64,000 nt of DNA from the NCBI GenBank assembly GCA_008477525.1, contig SPDT01000007.1:6572001-6636000 (forward strand). Reading direction: 5' to 3'. The position numbers and the translations under genes are program-made. Source of the DNA: Hypomyces perniciosus. Its lineage: Eukaryota > Ascomycota > Sordariomycetes > Hypocreales > Hypocreaceae. Shown here piece by piece: positions 1 through 11,917 of the stretch (within the stretch, counting starts at the first letter, position 1; every line of letters begins with the position of its first letter). The notes under the pieces were generated by a model. That model did no database searches. It saw only the letters and a program-made list of their open reading frames with translations, and was not told the DNA's origin.

Positions 1-375
1 GACGTTGCATCGTGGCGCTGGGAGATGTGGTGTATTAATTGAACTCTCTCATACCGTACATGAATTTCAGCCTTGCTTTAATAGCATCTCATCAACGAGC
101 TGGAGGGCACCCATGTCTTTGCACATGTTTGATACTGTTTAACTTCGACTCGCGGTAGACGGACATGAAGATATCAGGAAGTACGGAGTATGTACTTCGC
201 ACTTGGTAGTGAACCCGTTGACTTTTAAGTAAACTTTCAAGTGACAGGTTTGCAAACCTAGAGTTCGGGCGCTAAGTATAATGTCAAACCAACTGATTAT
301 GAGCAAAAAAATAAAACACAACAGTGCATTCGTTCAATAGAAGCTGCAATAGCTGCAGACCAAAAAAAAAAGAGT
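1..375. other. Intergenic sequence at the window edge
   Basis: No gene is recognised. The stretch is moderately AT-rich and contains a TACGGAGTA-type motif near 185-195. It lies downstream of the tRNA-Thr gene, which reads leftward. Confidence 0.5.
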
Positions 376-458
376 GCCCGTACGCCGGATCGAACGGCGG
401 ACCTCATCATATCGCAGTGTATACGAGTGATGCGCTGCTACCACTGAGCTACACGGGC
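376..458 (-). tRNA. tRNA-Thr (anticodon CGT) with an 11-nt intron
   Basis: On the minus strand the 83-nt gene folds into a full cloverleaf. The acceptor stem GCCCGTG pairs with TACGGGC, and the T stem CGCCG pairs with CGGCG around a TTCGATC loop. The D arm carries the AGTGGTA box. The anticodon stem CATCA/TGATG encloses a loop longer than seven bases. Reading CT-CGT-A gives anticodon CGT (threonine, codon ACG), followed by an intron of about 11 nt one base 3' of the anticodon, the usual eukaryotic position. Removing it leaves a normal 72-nt tRNA. An A tract follows the 3' end on the reading strand's opposite side at 362-370, consistent with a T-rich Pol III terminator. The anticodon is assigned from the fold only. 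Confidence 0.88.
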
Positions 459-742
459 TTTGTCTGTCTGCCGGGTTCCAGCAGAGATTTAAATAGCCCA
501 GGAAGGATTGTGGTTGGAGATGTCTACTTGCTCGTGAGCGCATCATATTCGACAAATCATGAGGAGAAGACCTAAATATAAATAGAGAGATATCGATATC
601 TCGTGCACAATTGTCTCCAAGCTTCGCATCTTCTCGAATTATCCCGTTCCCGCTGATGCCAATTCAAAGCTATAAACTCCCCCAAACTCCGTATATATCA
701 GCAATGCTATAACATCTCTTCGTATAGATCCCAGATGACTCT
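459..742. other. Spacer between tRNA-Thr and palA
   Basis: About 280 bases separating the tRNA 5' end from the palA stop codon. It includes the probable palA 3' untranslated region and the upstream flank of the tRNA. No further gene is seen. Confidence 0.5.
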
Positions 743-3597
743 TCACCCAAATCTAATCCCTGAATTCGTATTCCAAGTTCCAGCTCCCCTCCCTTGCTGT
801 CCCTGGGCCTGTCCACTCGGACCCGATGGAGGTCCGCCGAACCTAATCCCCATAGACGGATTCCACGTACTCGGAGTTGCTGGGACCTGTACGGGCCGAG
901 GTTGCTGTACTGGCTGCACCGGCTCCCCTGCCCAAGACTGTATTGAAGCCTCTGCAGGATTCTGGACACCTGCTCGAGCAAAACCAGAAGGTCGTTGTTG
1001 TACGGGCGCCGCTGGCTGCGCTGGCTGCGCTGGATACGCTGCTGGAGGACTCTGAGCAGTGGCATAATTGTGGGTGATGCTCAGGTTGGACAACGGCGGC
1101 ATGCTAAGTTCCCTAAATCATTCGTTAGTTTTCCATAGGTACTCGTGCTGTGTTAGGCGAGAAGGGCACTCACTCTTCCAAGGTCCTCGCATCCAACCTC
1201 CTCTGCGCCACCCACGCCTTGACAACATCCCTAAACCCCTGCCCAACAATCTTGCTGAGGTCGTTGTAGAACTTCCTGCCCACCTCGAGATTGTTCACAA
1301 TCTCCTTGTACTTGAAGTACGCGCCGTTCAACTTCTGCAGCGCCTGCTCGCGCTCTCGGTGTCCCCTACCTCCAACCACCCTCTTCTGCGCCTCAAACTC
1401 TCGACTCGCGCGATCTAGCTGCGCCAAAATCTTCTCCTGTTCCTGGGCTTCCCTGTCCATGGCTTCAATTTCAGGCTCGTACAACTTATCAAGGCGCTTC
1501 TCAAAGAAGTCTTCGAAATGCGCGGGAACAAGGGCCGTCGACGGGTACGATCGCTCCAGACGGGCCGCTTCCTTGAGAATGTCCGGCTTGATGTCATCGC
1601 GTCGAGCGGCGTCCCTTAAGCTCTCTACCTTCTTCCTACGCCGACTTTCCAGCCGCAATATGTCATTATATGCGCTCCGCAGTCGTCCAACTGATGCCTT
1701 TAGCTCGTTCGACGACTCCACCTGCGAACTCGCTGGTACGTAGTTCATCAACGCACGATCCGATCCAGACAAAATCTGTAGCAGTTCCTCATTCGCAGCA
1801 TATTTATCCCGCACAACGCCATCACTGCTGAGACTGCTCTGGAAATAGCCCTCAATCTCGCCAGCCGTCGCCCACAGCTTGGAGCCTTGAGGGTCGCTCT
1901 GGCTCTCTGGCCGAGACCATCTATCTGTTCCGTATTTTCGTAGCAGCTGTTCATCCTCCTCTAATTCTGCAGCCAGCGCTGCCTTGCCTTCTTCGAATAT
2001 GGCAAGATCTGCTGTGCGCAATTTTTCGATATCGGCGAAACTCTTTTGAATTCGGTTGATCGCATCGGCTTGTCGAATCTCCTCTGCGTGCTGAACTAAA
2101 TTTGGCGGGAGACCAAGGGGCTTCTCCAATGCCTGCAAAGACCCTGGCAGACCAAGCGAACTGAGTATGGTGTGAATCTTCTCGGTCAGGGTTTCTAGTT
2201 CCTGAACGACGTTTTGGTTCACCATCCGGTCTCTTCGTTCCTCATAAATGGAGATGGCTACATGTACTGAGAACGGCACGAGCTTGGAAAACAGCGCGGG
2301 GCCAAACTCGGCCTGCTCTCCCAAGCTGTCGTAAGGATTTGAAACTTGGAGCGGTGTTCGAGCCACAGCCATGTTCGCCCTCTCCAGGATCTTCAATTCT
2401 GTCTTTGGCGGGACAGGATCTGTTTCGTAAGCCAGTGCACCAGATGTCCACGCGTTCCGAACACTTACTTAGAAAGATCATATCATTATCCTTCTCTGCC
2501 CGCTTCAGATCCTCTTCCGCCTTCCTCTTCAGACCCTGCAGGTCATCCACAACAGTCTTGTTGAGGTAGCCCCCTCGGGTCTCCTTGATGCCCTCGTTCA
2601 CACAGGCGACAGCATCCTTCAAACGCGCCACCTCCTCTCCATACCTCCTCTTCTCCAAACAGTCGCACGCCGCACGATACTGCGCGGCCGCAGCAAAGTG
2701 GTGGTGCTTCGCATTCATATGGTGTATCCACGCACTGCTAATAGCCTCGCTATTAACCGCCGCCTCCGACGCCAAATTGTACAGATCCGAGACCCTAGCC
2801 GCCAGTTTGGCAATCGAAGCATCCTTGTAGCCGTCCATAACAGCCTTTTGCCAGAAACACTCTTGACTCTGGGCCAGGAAGAGCTGCATTAAAGACTCGA
2901 GCGTGTGGGTATCCATATCCTCGGGAGGATTCGACATGCGCAGCTCGGGGAGTACGGACTTTTGGATGTGTGCGACAACGCCAGCGGCCAGGGAGAAGTA
3001 GTTGGCTGCTGACTTGAGGCCTTCGGTGTTTCCACGGGGAGTGTTGATGGCCAACTGGGAGTATAACGCGGCGAGGTTGTAGAGAATGTTCATGAGCTCG
3101 TACTTGAGGTTGTTGCGCACCATCGGTCGTTCGGTATTGTAGCCCAGGGCAGGATACCAGGTGAAGTCGGCGCCGATCTGCCCAAACAACATTGTCAGCA
3201 CGTTTCCGCCGCTTGGTCACACAGACATTGCCATCAACAAGAGATGACAGATATATGAGACACGCACATCAATGGGAAACTTGCCCCCAACCCACACCAG
3301 CTGCCCAGCATAGGCTTGTAGCTTCTTGACGCCGCTCGGATGCGGCTCCCTCACGTTAACGGCATCTCGGCGCAGCACATCAATGGCCTCCAGATCGCGC
3401 TGGAACATATCCGGATGCTGATCATACTTGGTGTTGATGTACTGTCGGATCGTCGTCGCGAGAGAGATGTGCGTCGAACGTCGGAAGGGTATAGAAAGGA
3501 TGTTGCTTGTCGTCCTGCGATGCGATACGAGTCAGCGCATCTTTTTCAACGGGATCAGCAGGGAGAGGGGGAGAGAGAGAGCCCCTTACGTAGACAT
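743..3597 (-). CDS. palA: pH-response regulator PalA/Rim20 (BRO1-domain protein)
   Basis: Scaffold protein of the fungal ambient-pH (PAL/RIM) pathway. In the family it binds the YPXL motifs of PacC/Rim101 and the ESCRT-III protein Vps32/Snf7, so that PacC is processed on endosome-like membranes at alkaline pH. Five exons join in one frame: 3597-3590, 3514-3268, 3177-2469, 2419-1174 and 1112-743, giving 859 aa. Exon 1 is only 8 nt. The N-terminus (SNILSIPFRRS, then YINTKYDQHPDMF) and the following helical repeats (GADFTWYPALGY, NLAALYSQLA) are typical BRO1. The middle is a coiled-coil V domain rich in E, K and R. The C-terminus is Pro/Gln-rich and ends in two copies of a SGIRFG-like motif (SMGIRFGG and SGIRFG), a PalA hallmark. 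Length fits the family. It is transcribed toward tRNA-Thr. Exon boundaries are inferred from splice signals and agree with phase throughout. Confidence 0.93.
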
Positions 3598-4795
3598 TTT
3601 GGAGGCACGGGAGCCGGGGAGAAACGACTCTTTGACCTTGAGAGATGATGTTTGATAGTTGTGGTTTGTTTTGTTAGGCAATATGACAGAGAGCTCCTCT
3701 TCACCAGAGCTGATTTGTTTGGTTAAGAGGCGTTGGCGGGGCATTGAGGCTTTGGAGGGGTCGTGATGACTAAGCAGGGTCGTCTCTATTATGAGCAGCA
3801 TTCTGCATTCTGCATCTTGAAGCATTTGAGGTTCCAAATTCATAATACACGAATACGAACAGAATGTCTACTTCTTATAAATAAGCAAGTGATTCTATCA
3901 GACGACAGCGGTGAATTCAGAAGTTAGGCCGCAAGTGGTGGAAGTTACTTGGTCTTGGTCTTGGTCTTGGTCTTGGTCTTGATCTTGTTCTTCTCCTCAA
4001 TTTCGATCTCTATGCTCTCCATCTCCTCCCCAGCTTGATGGACAAGCAAATCCTCCCAATTCATCTTTCAGGCCGTCTATCGCCCTATCCGCTTCTGGCT
4101 CACGGGTACAACCTAATCGTATTCCGAGATCCAACTAACAAGCTCCCTGTCCACCGGATACGAGTCCGCTAACTAGGCGTGGCGCTGTCCCAGACCAACA
4201 CGCGCGCACAGGGCGTCTATAAAACAACACAATCCCAGCATTTGCTCCCAAAAGGAAAACCGATGATAAATTTTCATGGCCGTATGAAAATTCAACGGTC
4301 CCGAAAAGAAACGAAACGACCCACAAAGCAGTCGCGAGTTCGTCCAACTCCCAACAACACCAGCCAGTTCATGTGGCATCAAGTTCATGTATGGATTCCT
4401 GCCCATCCGAAACGCCAGTCTCTATAAAGAGAAAGAAGATGAAGAAGAAAATGAAATAAAAAAAAGTTGGAAGGGGTAAGAAGAATTATGCCAAGATACG
4501 CCATCGAACTGGCAGGTCAATACTAATACGAAGCAATCGGCTTCGGGCAGCTCGTTCATTCACTCGTCCGACCCGCCGCGTCTGTTCGTCTCATTCATGA
4601 TCCAGTAAATTTTAAAGGCTTTTTTTTCGTCTCCCAAGAGAAAGGGGAGCCGAAACACACGAGAATGAGGGTGCGCAAACTACCTACGATGAAAACGTAG
4701 GCGATACGTTGCGCCCTCCTGCAATGAATGGTTCCACCTCAAAGGACCGCTTCGAACTCAAGGAGGAACAAAGGCGTCTAGTATGATCGCCCCGC
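3598..4795. other. Spacer between palA and the glycosyltransferase; hexamer repeat
   Basis: About 1.2 kb holding the palA promoter and the 3' region of the glycosyltransferase gene. A TCTTGG hexamer array (about five units) lies at 3952-3982. On the minus strand it forms the tail of a 39-codon open frame (4064 down to 3945) that ends in alternating Lys-Thr. No evidence of translation is visible, so it is listed under findings rather than called a gene. Confidence 0.45.
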
Positions 4796-6460
4796 TTATG
4801 AAGGAATCCAAACCAGCTCGATAATGCCGTCAATGTTGCTCATGGGCTTCTTATCAGGAGTAACCCATCGATCGTCGTTCTTCTTGCGCGTGTACGTCTG
4901 CAAGACAGATCCATCCGCCTGCACCTCGGACTCTTGGAGTTCCCAGGCGATTTTACGGCCCGTCTTCAGAAGTGAGGGTCGCCGAGGTCCGAAGACAAAG
5001 TCGAGGTTCCAGCCCTTATTCTCTGGCGCAGCGTAGAGCGTGGCTTCGAGTTGGTTGGTGTCGAAAGTGATGCCTTGTGGGTAGTGTGCGATGGAGTAGC
5101 CCGAAATGATGAAGTCGTCAGCTGTCTGGAATCGCATGAGGGTGCAGTCCTCGCCACAAGTGTGTGCAATCTTGGCATATTGGCCAGGCTTTGCTGTGTG
5201 CCAGCCTCCACCACGATAGTGATGCAGAGAAAGGGGCTTGATTCCCCATTCGTAGAAGCCGCTCGGGTGGCCGAAGAAGTCGAGCTGCCACAGGTTCCAA
5301 ACCGTTGACAAACGCACTTCGGTGTTTTCGTAGATGCATTTGCGAAGGAGGATATCGCCCTGAGGGCCCCATCCAGAGTTGGACTCGAGAATCTTGGTTT
5401 TCGAGGTGCAATTTTGGTAGTTGTTGGTAATCTTCTCAGCCATGGATCGAGACAAGAAGACGCCAGCACCGCCAAAAGCCTGCGAACCATGGCGCTCAAG
5501 GGCACCCACATCCTCAGACAATGTGCCGATATACATGTCCATGGTATGATCGAACTCCGAAAGCTTCTCTATAAGAGCGTGCATGCTGGGGAAAAAGCTA
5601 TCGTCATCGCACGTCACAAGCCATTTCTTTTTAGGCGAGTCGGGGTGCGTGTATAGCGTGGGCACGAGAGTGAGATAGCGAACAGCCATCTCGACAGAGG
5701 AGTTGGAATGGTAGACGTCGACGTCAATGCCTACATCGCCGAGCATATTGGCCACTTCCTGGAGCTGTTCATCGGTTGCATCGAGAAGCATGAGAAGCAG
5801 CTTACCGCCGTTAGAATTGCCATGGCCGTCTGTGAGCCAGAATATCCATTCGTTGATGGGAGATAACTTGGTGTCCATGAAACGCTTGTAGCTGGTCGAA
5901 ACTCCAAACATAAATTCGGAGGCATTGACTGTTCGAGGGAAACCGGACGCAGGGACCTCGACCTCCAGGGGAGTAGCACAGGTATTACCACCACCGAACG
6001 GCTTTCCTAGCTCAATGGTTCTGAAGCTGTCGATGAGCAGGTTATGGGGCAGCTTGGTCATTTTCTTGCGCTTCAAGCCCTCCTTGCGGGTAAATCGAAC
6101 ATAGCGCTTCATGTACTGAAACCTCGACTCGAGCTTGTATCGGTTCTTGATCTCGGTAAGATGGGTCAGGTCGGCATTGCAGTCCATCTTAATATTACTC
6201 TTGTGCTCGCCGTCGTCAGGGTTTTTGGAAGCTGGCGAGTTGGGGGCTGCCTTGGCAGACTTGTCGTCGAGTCGTTGCTGGGTTTCGACAGTCGAGGGAC
6301 GCTTTAGGCCGGTGTGTTCGAGGACTTGTGAGCGGACATTCAGAGTATCATGTCGCAAGGTGGTTGTGAGAATGAGCAACACCACCAAGGCGCCCAGTAA
6401 AATCCTGATGAGGGGATTCCGCATCGTAATGTCGTGGGGGTTCGGCACCTTGACTTCCAT
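4796..6460 (-). CDS. Fringe-like (GT31/DUF604) type II membrane glycosyltransferase
   Basis: Likely Golgi glycosyltransferase of the fungal DUF604/fringe-related group; the sugar donor and acceptor are not known. The single exon gives 554 aa from ATG 6460; ATG 6424 is an equally good start. Just after the start is one hydrophobic stretch (LIRILLGALVVLLILTTT), a signal anchor with a short cytoplasmic tail. A low-complexity stem of about 70 residues follows, then a catalytic domain. The DXD-type metal/nucleotide-sugar motif is seen as CDDDSFF. Nearby are GGAGVFLSR, a family-typical segment, and a C-terminal part rich in Trp and His (HHYRGGGWH). The frame stays open to 6586 but without another ATG. 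The upstream 700 bases are probably promoter and 5' leader. Confidence 0.85.
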   Translation of the reverse strand: MEVKVPNPHDITMRNPLIRILLGALVVLLILTTTLRHDTLNVRSQVLEHTGLKRPSTVETQQRLDDKSAKAAPNSPASKNPDDGEHKSNIKMDCNADLTHLTEIKNRYKLESRFQYMKRYVRFTRKEGLKRKKMTKLPHNLLIDSFRTIELGKPFGGGNTCATPLEVEVPASGFPRTVNASEFMFGVSTSYKRFMDTKLSPINEWIFWLTDGHGNSNGGKLLLMLLDATDEQLQEVANMLGDVGIDVDVYHSNSSVEMAVRYLTLVPTLYTHPDSPKKKWLVTCDDDSFFPSMHALIEKLSEFDHTMDMYIGTLSEDVGALERHGSQAFGGAGVFLSRSMAEKITNNYQNCTSKTKILESNSGWGPQGDILLRKCIYENTEVRLSTVWNLWQLDFFGHPSGFYEWGIKPLSLHHYRGGGWHTAKPGQYAKIAHTCGEDCTLMRFQTADDFIISGYSIAHYPQGITFDTNQLEATLYAAPENKGWNLDFVFGPRRPSLLKTGRKIAWELQESEVQADGSVLQTYTRKKNDDRWVTPDKKPMSNIDGIIELVWIPS

Positions 6461-9400
6461 TCTACAGTCACGGCAGGACAAAACGCGCTTCGACTCAACT
6501 TGACCGTTATGCGTCAGAATCAGAATGGGTATTGGAGGTCCGTCGCCGAGGCCCAGCTCTGCCGTTGGGACCTTCCAGCGCAACAAGAGTTCTTTTCCAG
6601 AGGGAGGAATTGAGATTGTCCAGGTTATGATACAAACGGATTTCGTTCACACCGACGACTTGGGGGAAGCTGCAAGCGGGCCGCTCGAGTGTGGAGCAGA
6701 AGAAGAGATAAACGGGTGTAGCTGAACGAGTGACACGGATCGAATCCAATCGATCCAAACCAAGGGCGTCGAAAGACGGAAGGGAAAGAAAACAGCAGCA
6801 AACACGCAAACAAAGCCCGTCAAGCGAAGCCTGCCATCAGTCGGGGTGAAAGAAAAGCGAGTCCAGCAGATAACAAGCGGCGGCGCTATGGAATAGAATG
6901 AGATGTCGGAAGATGATAAGAGGGTCCAAAGAGGGTCATTAACAGGGCACATTAACCTGGACCTTGCCCAGAGGAACGGTTGGACAAGATGGGGAAGATC
7001 CCCAGGCTGAGATTTGCAGGGGCAGCGAGACAGGAACAAAACTCGGAGAGTACAGAGAACGTCACAGAAGAGCGTCAAAGATACAAGCTCTCGTAATGAT
7101 TTACTAACACACAGTAACGCCGTGGAAGAGAAGCTGAACGCCCGTTCAGTCTTGCCAGTGAACACTTATACCGAGACTATTTAACACGCCGGGTTTGCTA
7201 TGGTGTGATCGGCGATCCACGAGCATTGGCCCACCCTCAAGTACCACCCACATACCTGGACAATTGCTCCCGGTTGTACGGAGTACTCCGTACAGATCCA
7301 TTGTTTGCACTATCAACACTAGTCGTACTTTTGCCAGGTCTGGAACCGAAATGCCGCTCGCCGTTGAAGTAGCACTTCGTACTAATGGTAGTTTCTTTTG
7401 CTTATTTTCTACTTCGTACAGGGTATTATTGATTACTTATATTGTACTCCGTAAGCTCCCGTTATTAATGATAACCTCTGCTCACGCCCGCAACGCTTGA
7501 AAAATCTGCGGTATGATGGCTTTGCGGAAAAAAGGCTGAGAGCTGTTAAAGCCCCTAGCAACCGGCTCTCGAAATGAATGCCCCTGGTTGGATAGCCCAG
7601 TCCTAATGAGGCAGTCAGCCCAGGCGAATCAAGATTTCAGACCCGCAGAAACAATTAAAGAGAGTTGGAAGCCAAGGCAGCCAAGCAAAGCCAAGTTGAT
7701 GGGGCTCTGTCAGTGTTCTTCCTTCAGTTTTCTTCCTTTTGTGAACGGAGTACTTCGTAGGGTTCCCCTCCTCACGTTTTGTCCCTGAAAATAGGGCTTC
7801 CTCCATTGCAGACATTCCTTCAGCCCTGCCAAACTATCGATTCACATATTCCGCCTTGGCGTACACTTTTTGTTCCTGGTGCCAATGCGTTTGCTTCCCT
7901 GGCGCATGCGTGGTTTTTACAGTGCAGACAGTGTATTCAGGAGACAAAGCGTTGGAATAGGGGGAGAGCAGTAAAATCATTACGTCGTACTATTACTTCC
8001 TACATTAGTCGTGACTAGACATTGCAACCCCTTGACAAGTGTTGATCATTGCTCTCCAGCGTGTTCCTGTCCATGTCAACTGATTCGTGTCGATGACGAC
8101 GATCTTTGTCACAGACTTTTTTTGTCGCAGACTTTTTTGTCGCGATCTGAGTCGAAACAGCCATAGACAGCCACGGCACAGACAAGAAACATAGGCAGCA
8201 CAACATTGCATTGCCTAACCGAGTCAGAGTGTGTCGTGGAACCGGCATTGATAGTACTTCGTAGTACTCCGTAGTAACATCACATTATCCGTACCTAGTT
8301 CAAGGTCATTACGAAGCACTACTCCGCAAAAACTCCATACTCGCCCGCCGCCCGAATCCTCATGATAGGACGTCATTGGCGTCTCGTAATTGCTGCTCAA
8401 ATTGCTGATCAAGGGGGAGATCAACACACAAGCCGCTTTTCAAGAATATATGACAATCGAATAATACTTCGTAAGCACGGAGTAAACACAATAAAATGAG
8501 CCGGAATGCGCCATGCGGCCGTTCGCGTCTCGTCATCGGCCCCTGGCGCCAGTCCTGTTCAGCTTCCACTTGCATGCCGATCCAACCGAACAATCAGGCC
8601 GGCAAGTAGTATGTATTTATTGCTCCGGCTCCATGCTCCCGGACTCTATTCTTCCCCTGAGGTTCCTGGAGGATCAATCGAGAAGTTAATACGGAGTACG
8701 AAATACCTCGTGTATGATCCTCCAGCTCGGCTTCCTCAATCAAATCTGGTGCATGTCGATCCCTTCGGGTCTTCTTCATTAGCTTACTTTTGTCCTTACG
8801 CGGATAACAAACTTTTCCAGCTCCATGCACCTCGATGTACGAAGTATGTATTTGCGATTTGCGATGCTGGTATTTCATATAACAGTTGAAACGTGAGGAC
8901 GACAATCGTCATTCTATAACTATGTACGTACGTACGAAGTACTTCGTACTCCGTAGGCTCATGCGATGCATGCCTCGCATATCACCTCATCAAGAATTTG
9001 ACGCACATGGCATTGTCAGAAGGAATGCACCACGCCGGTGATTCGATATTGACTCCATATTATTTTCCCCCACAAACGGAGTTGCCAGTCCAGTTATTAA
9101 CTCTTCACTTCACGAGGGGTTTGGGCAAGCTGTCAAAATGAAGGCATCCTACGAAGTACGGAGTACGAAGTAGTACGCAGCTTAATGTAACGCCAGCATG
9201 GGTACGCTTAGGGAACAGGGGTCGTGTTGAGGGGTTCGGGGCGGATTTGGCCCTGGCGGAAGGGAATTCCGTTGAGAATATCGACAACTCGCTGAATCTC
9301 CGAGCTGTTTGGAAGAAGCGAGGTCTCTTGTGCTCGTCTTACATGATATAAGAGAAAGAGAAAGTACTTATATATCAAACACTGATATAAATCTGGTCTA

Positions 9401-10231
9401 ATTTGACCAGTATTTCATTGATCGAGAAATAACTCCACGCCGCACCTTCTACTCCGTACCATATCGTCGAAGAGCAAGCGGTTTTGGGGCAATGCAACGA
9501 AGATGATACTACCCTAATGAGGCAACGTTCCAAGAGAAACCATTGATGCAGCCACCATTTAAATCACGAGCGCATCAGCAAACATGGCAATTCTACGTGT
9601 AAATGGTACTCTCTGAAGGGGAGTTAGTCACTTATGCTTATTTCATGATCAGGGAACGCGACCATACATAGTGGCGGGATGTTGAACTCGTATGAAGTGC
9701 CAACACGTTTGACCTAACTAACACCAGTTGTGGTTAAGAGGCGGGGTGTGTTCAAACGTACATCATAGCCCATCTAGAGCCCTTCTCTGTTAAAAAAAGA
9801 AAGAAAAAAAAACCGTGATCTTCGTATGGTTCATACCCATCATAGAGTGCTTGGAGGGCCTTTCACTGGTTTCAGAGCTCAATATCCATTTACTGCTCCC
9901 CCGCAAGTGGACGTTCCTATGACACGCATGCACACACGGGTCAATGTAACGAACCATTTATTGGCATCTGAATGACAGGTCGGGGGTGTTGCATTCCGCT
10001 CAGCTCGGGCTCACGCCAAGATTATTGGCGTTTTCCCCTTCTCAAGCAGCTATCCCAACCTAGAAGCCGGCTGAAAACACATGATAGATACCTAGTGATT
10101 TAGTGATTTAGCCGAGAAGAGTGAGGATGCCATATATACGCTATAGCGAGCCGGCGGGAAAGAACGCTTTGTACTATTTATGAACAAGAATTCTTTCTCT
10201 CGAAAACTGTGGTACTTTGTAAGAACGTGTG
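6461..10231. other. Long spacer rich in TACGGAGTA/TACGAAGTA palindromes
   Basis: Nearly 3.8 kb without a convincing gene. Open frames here are short, overlap on both strands and have no family signature. The part from 7260 to 9470 is studded with short palindromes such as TACGGAGTACTCCGTA (7276-7291), AGTACTTCGTAGTACTCCGTAG (around 8255-8276) and nested copies at 8930-8960 and 9148-9176. The left end probably holds the glycosyltransferase promoter and leader. Confidence 0.5.
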
Positions 10232-11050
10232 ATGGATCAAAATGCCAGTCCGCATCGTCAGGTCGAGTCGATATCAGTTGAGAGCGATTTGGCAGAACAT
10301 AACCCACCACCATACAATGGACCAGACGGGCCAGCTTATTTGTCCTCACCTCCTTGTTACCAGCAAGCATTGATAACGGGATCTGGTTGTTCGGGAAATG
10401 CGGCATCAAGACCGATTCCTTCGCCGTCACTTGATAGATCAGCCAGACTCGGGATGCTCTCAAAATGCTGGCGGTGGATCGCAGAAGAGATGACACCGCA
10501 GAAAGCAGATGCGCCGACATACTCACAAACAGCACAAAGAAGTAGGTTTGTCCAAGGGAAAAGGGTGACAGAGCGCTGATTTGCTGCAAAAGACTCTGAT
10601 ATGTGCTTTGGCTCTTGTTGCAGGAGTTGATGAGCGCGACACGTAATAGTATACCTATCACGAGACGTCTCCTTGGGCGGGACATGACTACGTGGACCGA
10701 GGCGACACAGAACGAATCGGCCTCACTCGTTGTATCATCTTTGCTGACAAAAGGTCATACATACTACGATTGTGGTATTTATCAAGGCCAAGCGTTGCGA
10801 TCTGACAAGGCTGTTGTTGAACACTGTGTGGGACAGGCAACTGTACGGATGTGTGATATTGGAGACTCGCAAAGGATTCGACGACTTTGGGTCAGCAATT
10901 ATTTTGCATTTCCCCATAGATCAAGACGCCTGGGCGCCATCAATACGGCTGGACAGAGTGTTGGCTCGGGGCAATAGGCTTGCGGGAGTTGGAGCGACGG
11001 AGTTTTTCCACGCTCACAAGCATCTGCAACTGGAGAGGGACCCTTTGTAG
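10232..11050 (+). CDS. Hypothetical protein, tentative three-exon model
   Basis: No family is recognised. Joining 10232-10564, 10624-10731 and 10787-11050 gives an uninterrupted 234-aa frame with all three exons in phase 0. The introns are GTGACA...TTGCAG and GTATCA...TCAAG, and each contains a CTGAT/CTGAC branch-like site. The first part is Pro/Ser-rich with a PPPY motif near residue 25, which in other proteins can bind WW domains. The last exon has the most protein-like composition (LYGCVILETRKGFDDFGSAI, then FPIDQDAW and RLDRVLARG). The frame changes between exons, so if the introns are wrong this would be a decayed gene. It converges with the macro-domain gene downstream. Confidence 0.4.
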
Positions 11051-11917
11051 TAAATCGGTATGTTATTCGCATTATCAAACTGTATCTGCCTAGCTAAAAG
11101 CGTATCCATTGCCTTGTAAATCTAAACAAGAGCAAGGAAACTGAACCCCATTGCCCCTTGGGATATGCTCGGTCGATATCGGGATATGATGGATTATCTA
11201 GTACCTGAATGGCCACAGCAAGTCAGTCAAGTGTCTTTGAAAGCAAGATGCCGTGTAAAATCGTGAATCAATCCACAAAATCATACATCCAAGGAAGGTT
11301 AATACGCTCATCGCACGTCTGAAAAGGCTCAAGCGACGGCTAGCGTGGAAACTGCGAATGTGACGGAAATTTAATCATGAAGGAGTGATGGGAAACGAAG
11401 CAGTCAGAGGACAACAGAGCGGATCTGAGTCTGGCTTACCTATGGATTAGCTATGCCGTGATACTTCACTGAAGAGTACCAGCAAGCATGCTTTGCTTCC
11501 ACTCAAAAGCAAGGGTAAGAGAGCCGAGGAGTTAGTCGTAAGAATTTCCTGGCCTCGGGCAGGGGAGAAAAATTTGCCTGGCCTATGCACGCAGGACGGA
11601 CGCGTGAATCGCGGCGATGGAAGAAGAGGATTCGTGAGTTTGGGGCCAAGAAGAAGATTATTTACAGTCGCGACAAAGCGGCAGAATCGGCTCACCGCCC
11701 ACATGACCCCCACCTACTTCGGAGCGGAATATCATTTTCACCGAATGCACCATTGCTTCGTCTCGAGTCCAGATAGTATCACCAAAGTCGATAATTCATA
11801 CAGCACACACTGCCCTAGGCAACACCCAAACGGATTTCATGTTGTCTTTTGGGCTTTTATGGCATTGAAGATGCGACGCCAGCATTCCTCCATAGCGCGA
11901 CAGCACCTAGAATTCCT
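11051..11917. other. Spacer between two convergent genes
   Basis: About 870 bases between the tentative 234-aa gene and the macro-domain gene. It presumably holds both 3' untranslated regions. No open frame with family features is seen. Confidence 0.4.

Noticed and set aside
735..1418. Long plus-strand open frames rich in Pro, Cys and Gly
   Set aside because: They are antisense shadows of the Pro/Gln-rich C-terminus of palA.
5051..6503. Plus-strand open frames across the glycosyltransferase gene
   Set aside because: They overlap a complete, family-typical gene on the minus strand and lack their own signatures.
8920..9180. Possible CRISPR-like or tandem array
   Set aside because: The repeated palindromes have no regular spacing or spacers, and the genome is eukaryotic.
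10092..10685. A 197-codon minus-strand frame
   Set aside because: Composition is less protein-like than the plus-strand spliced model over the same bases, and no family motif is present.
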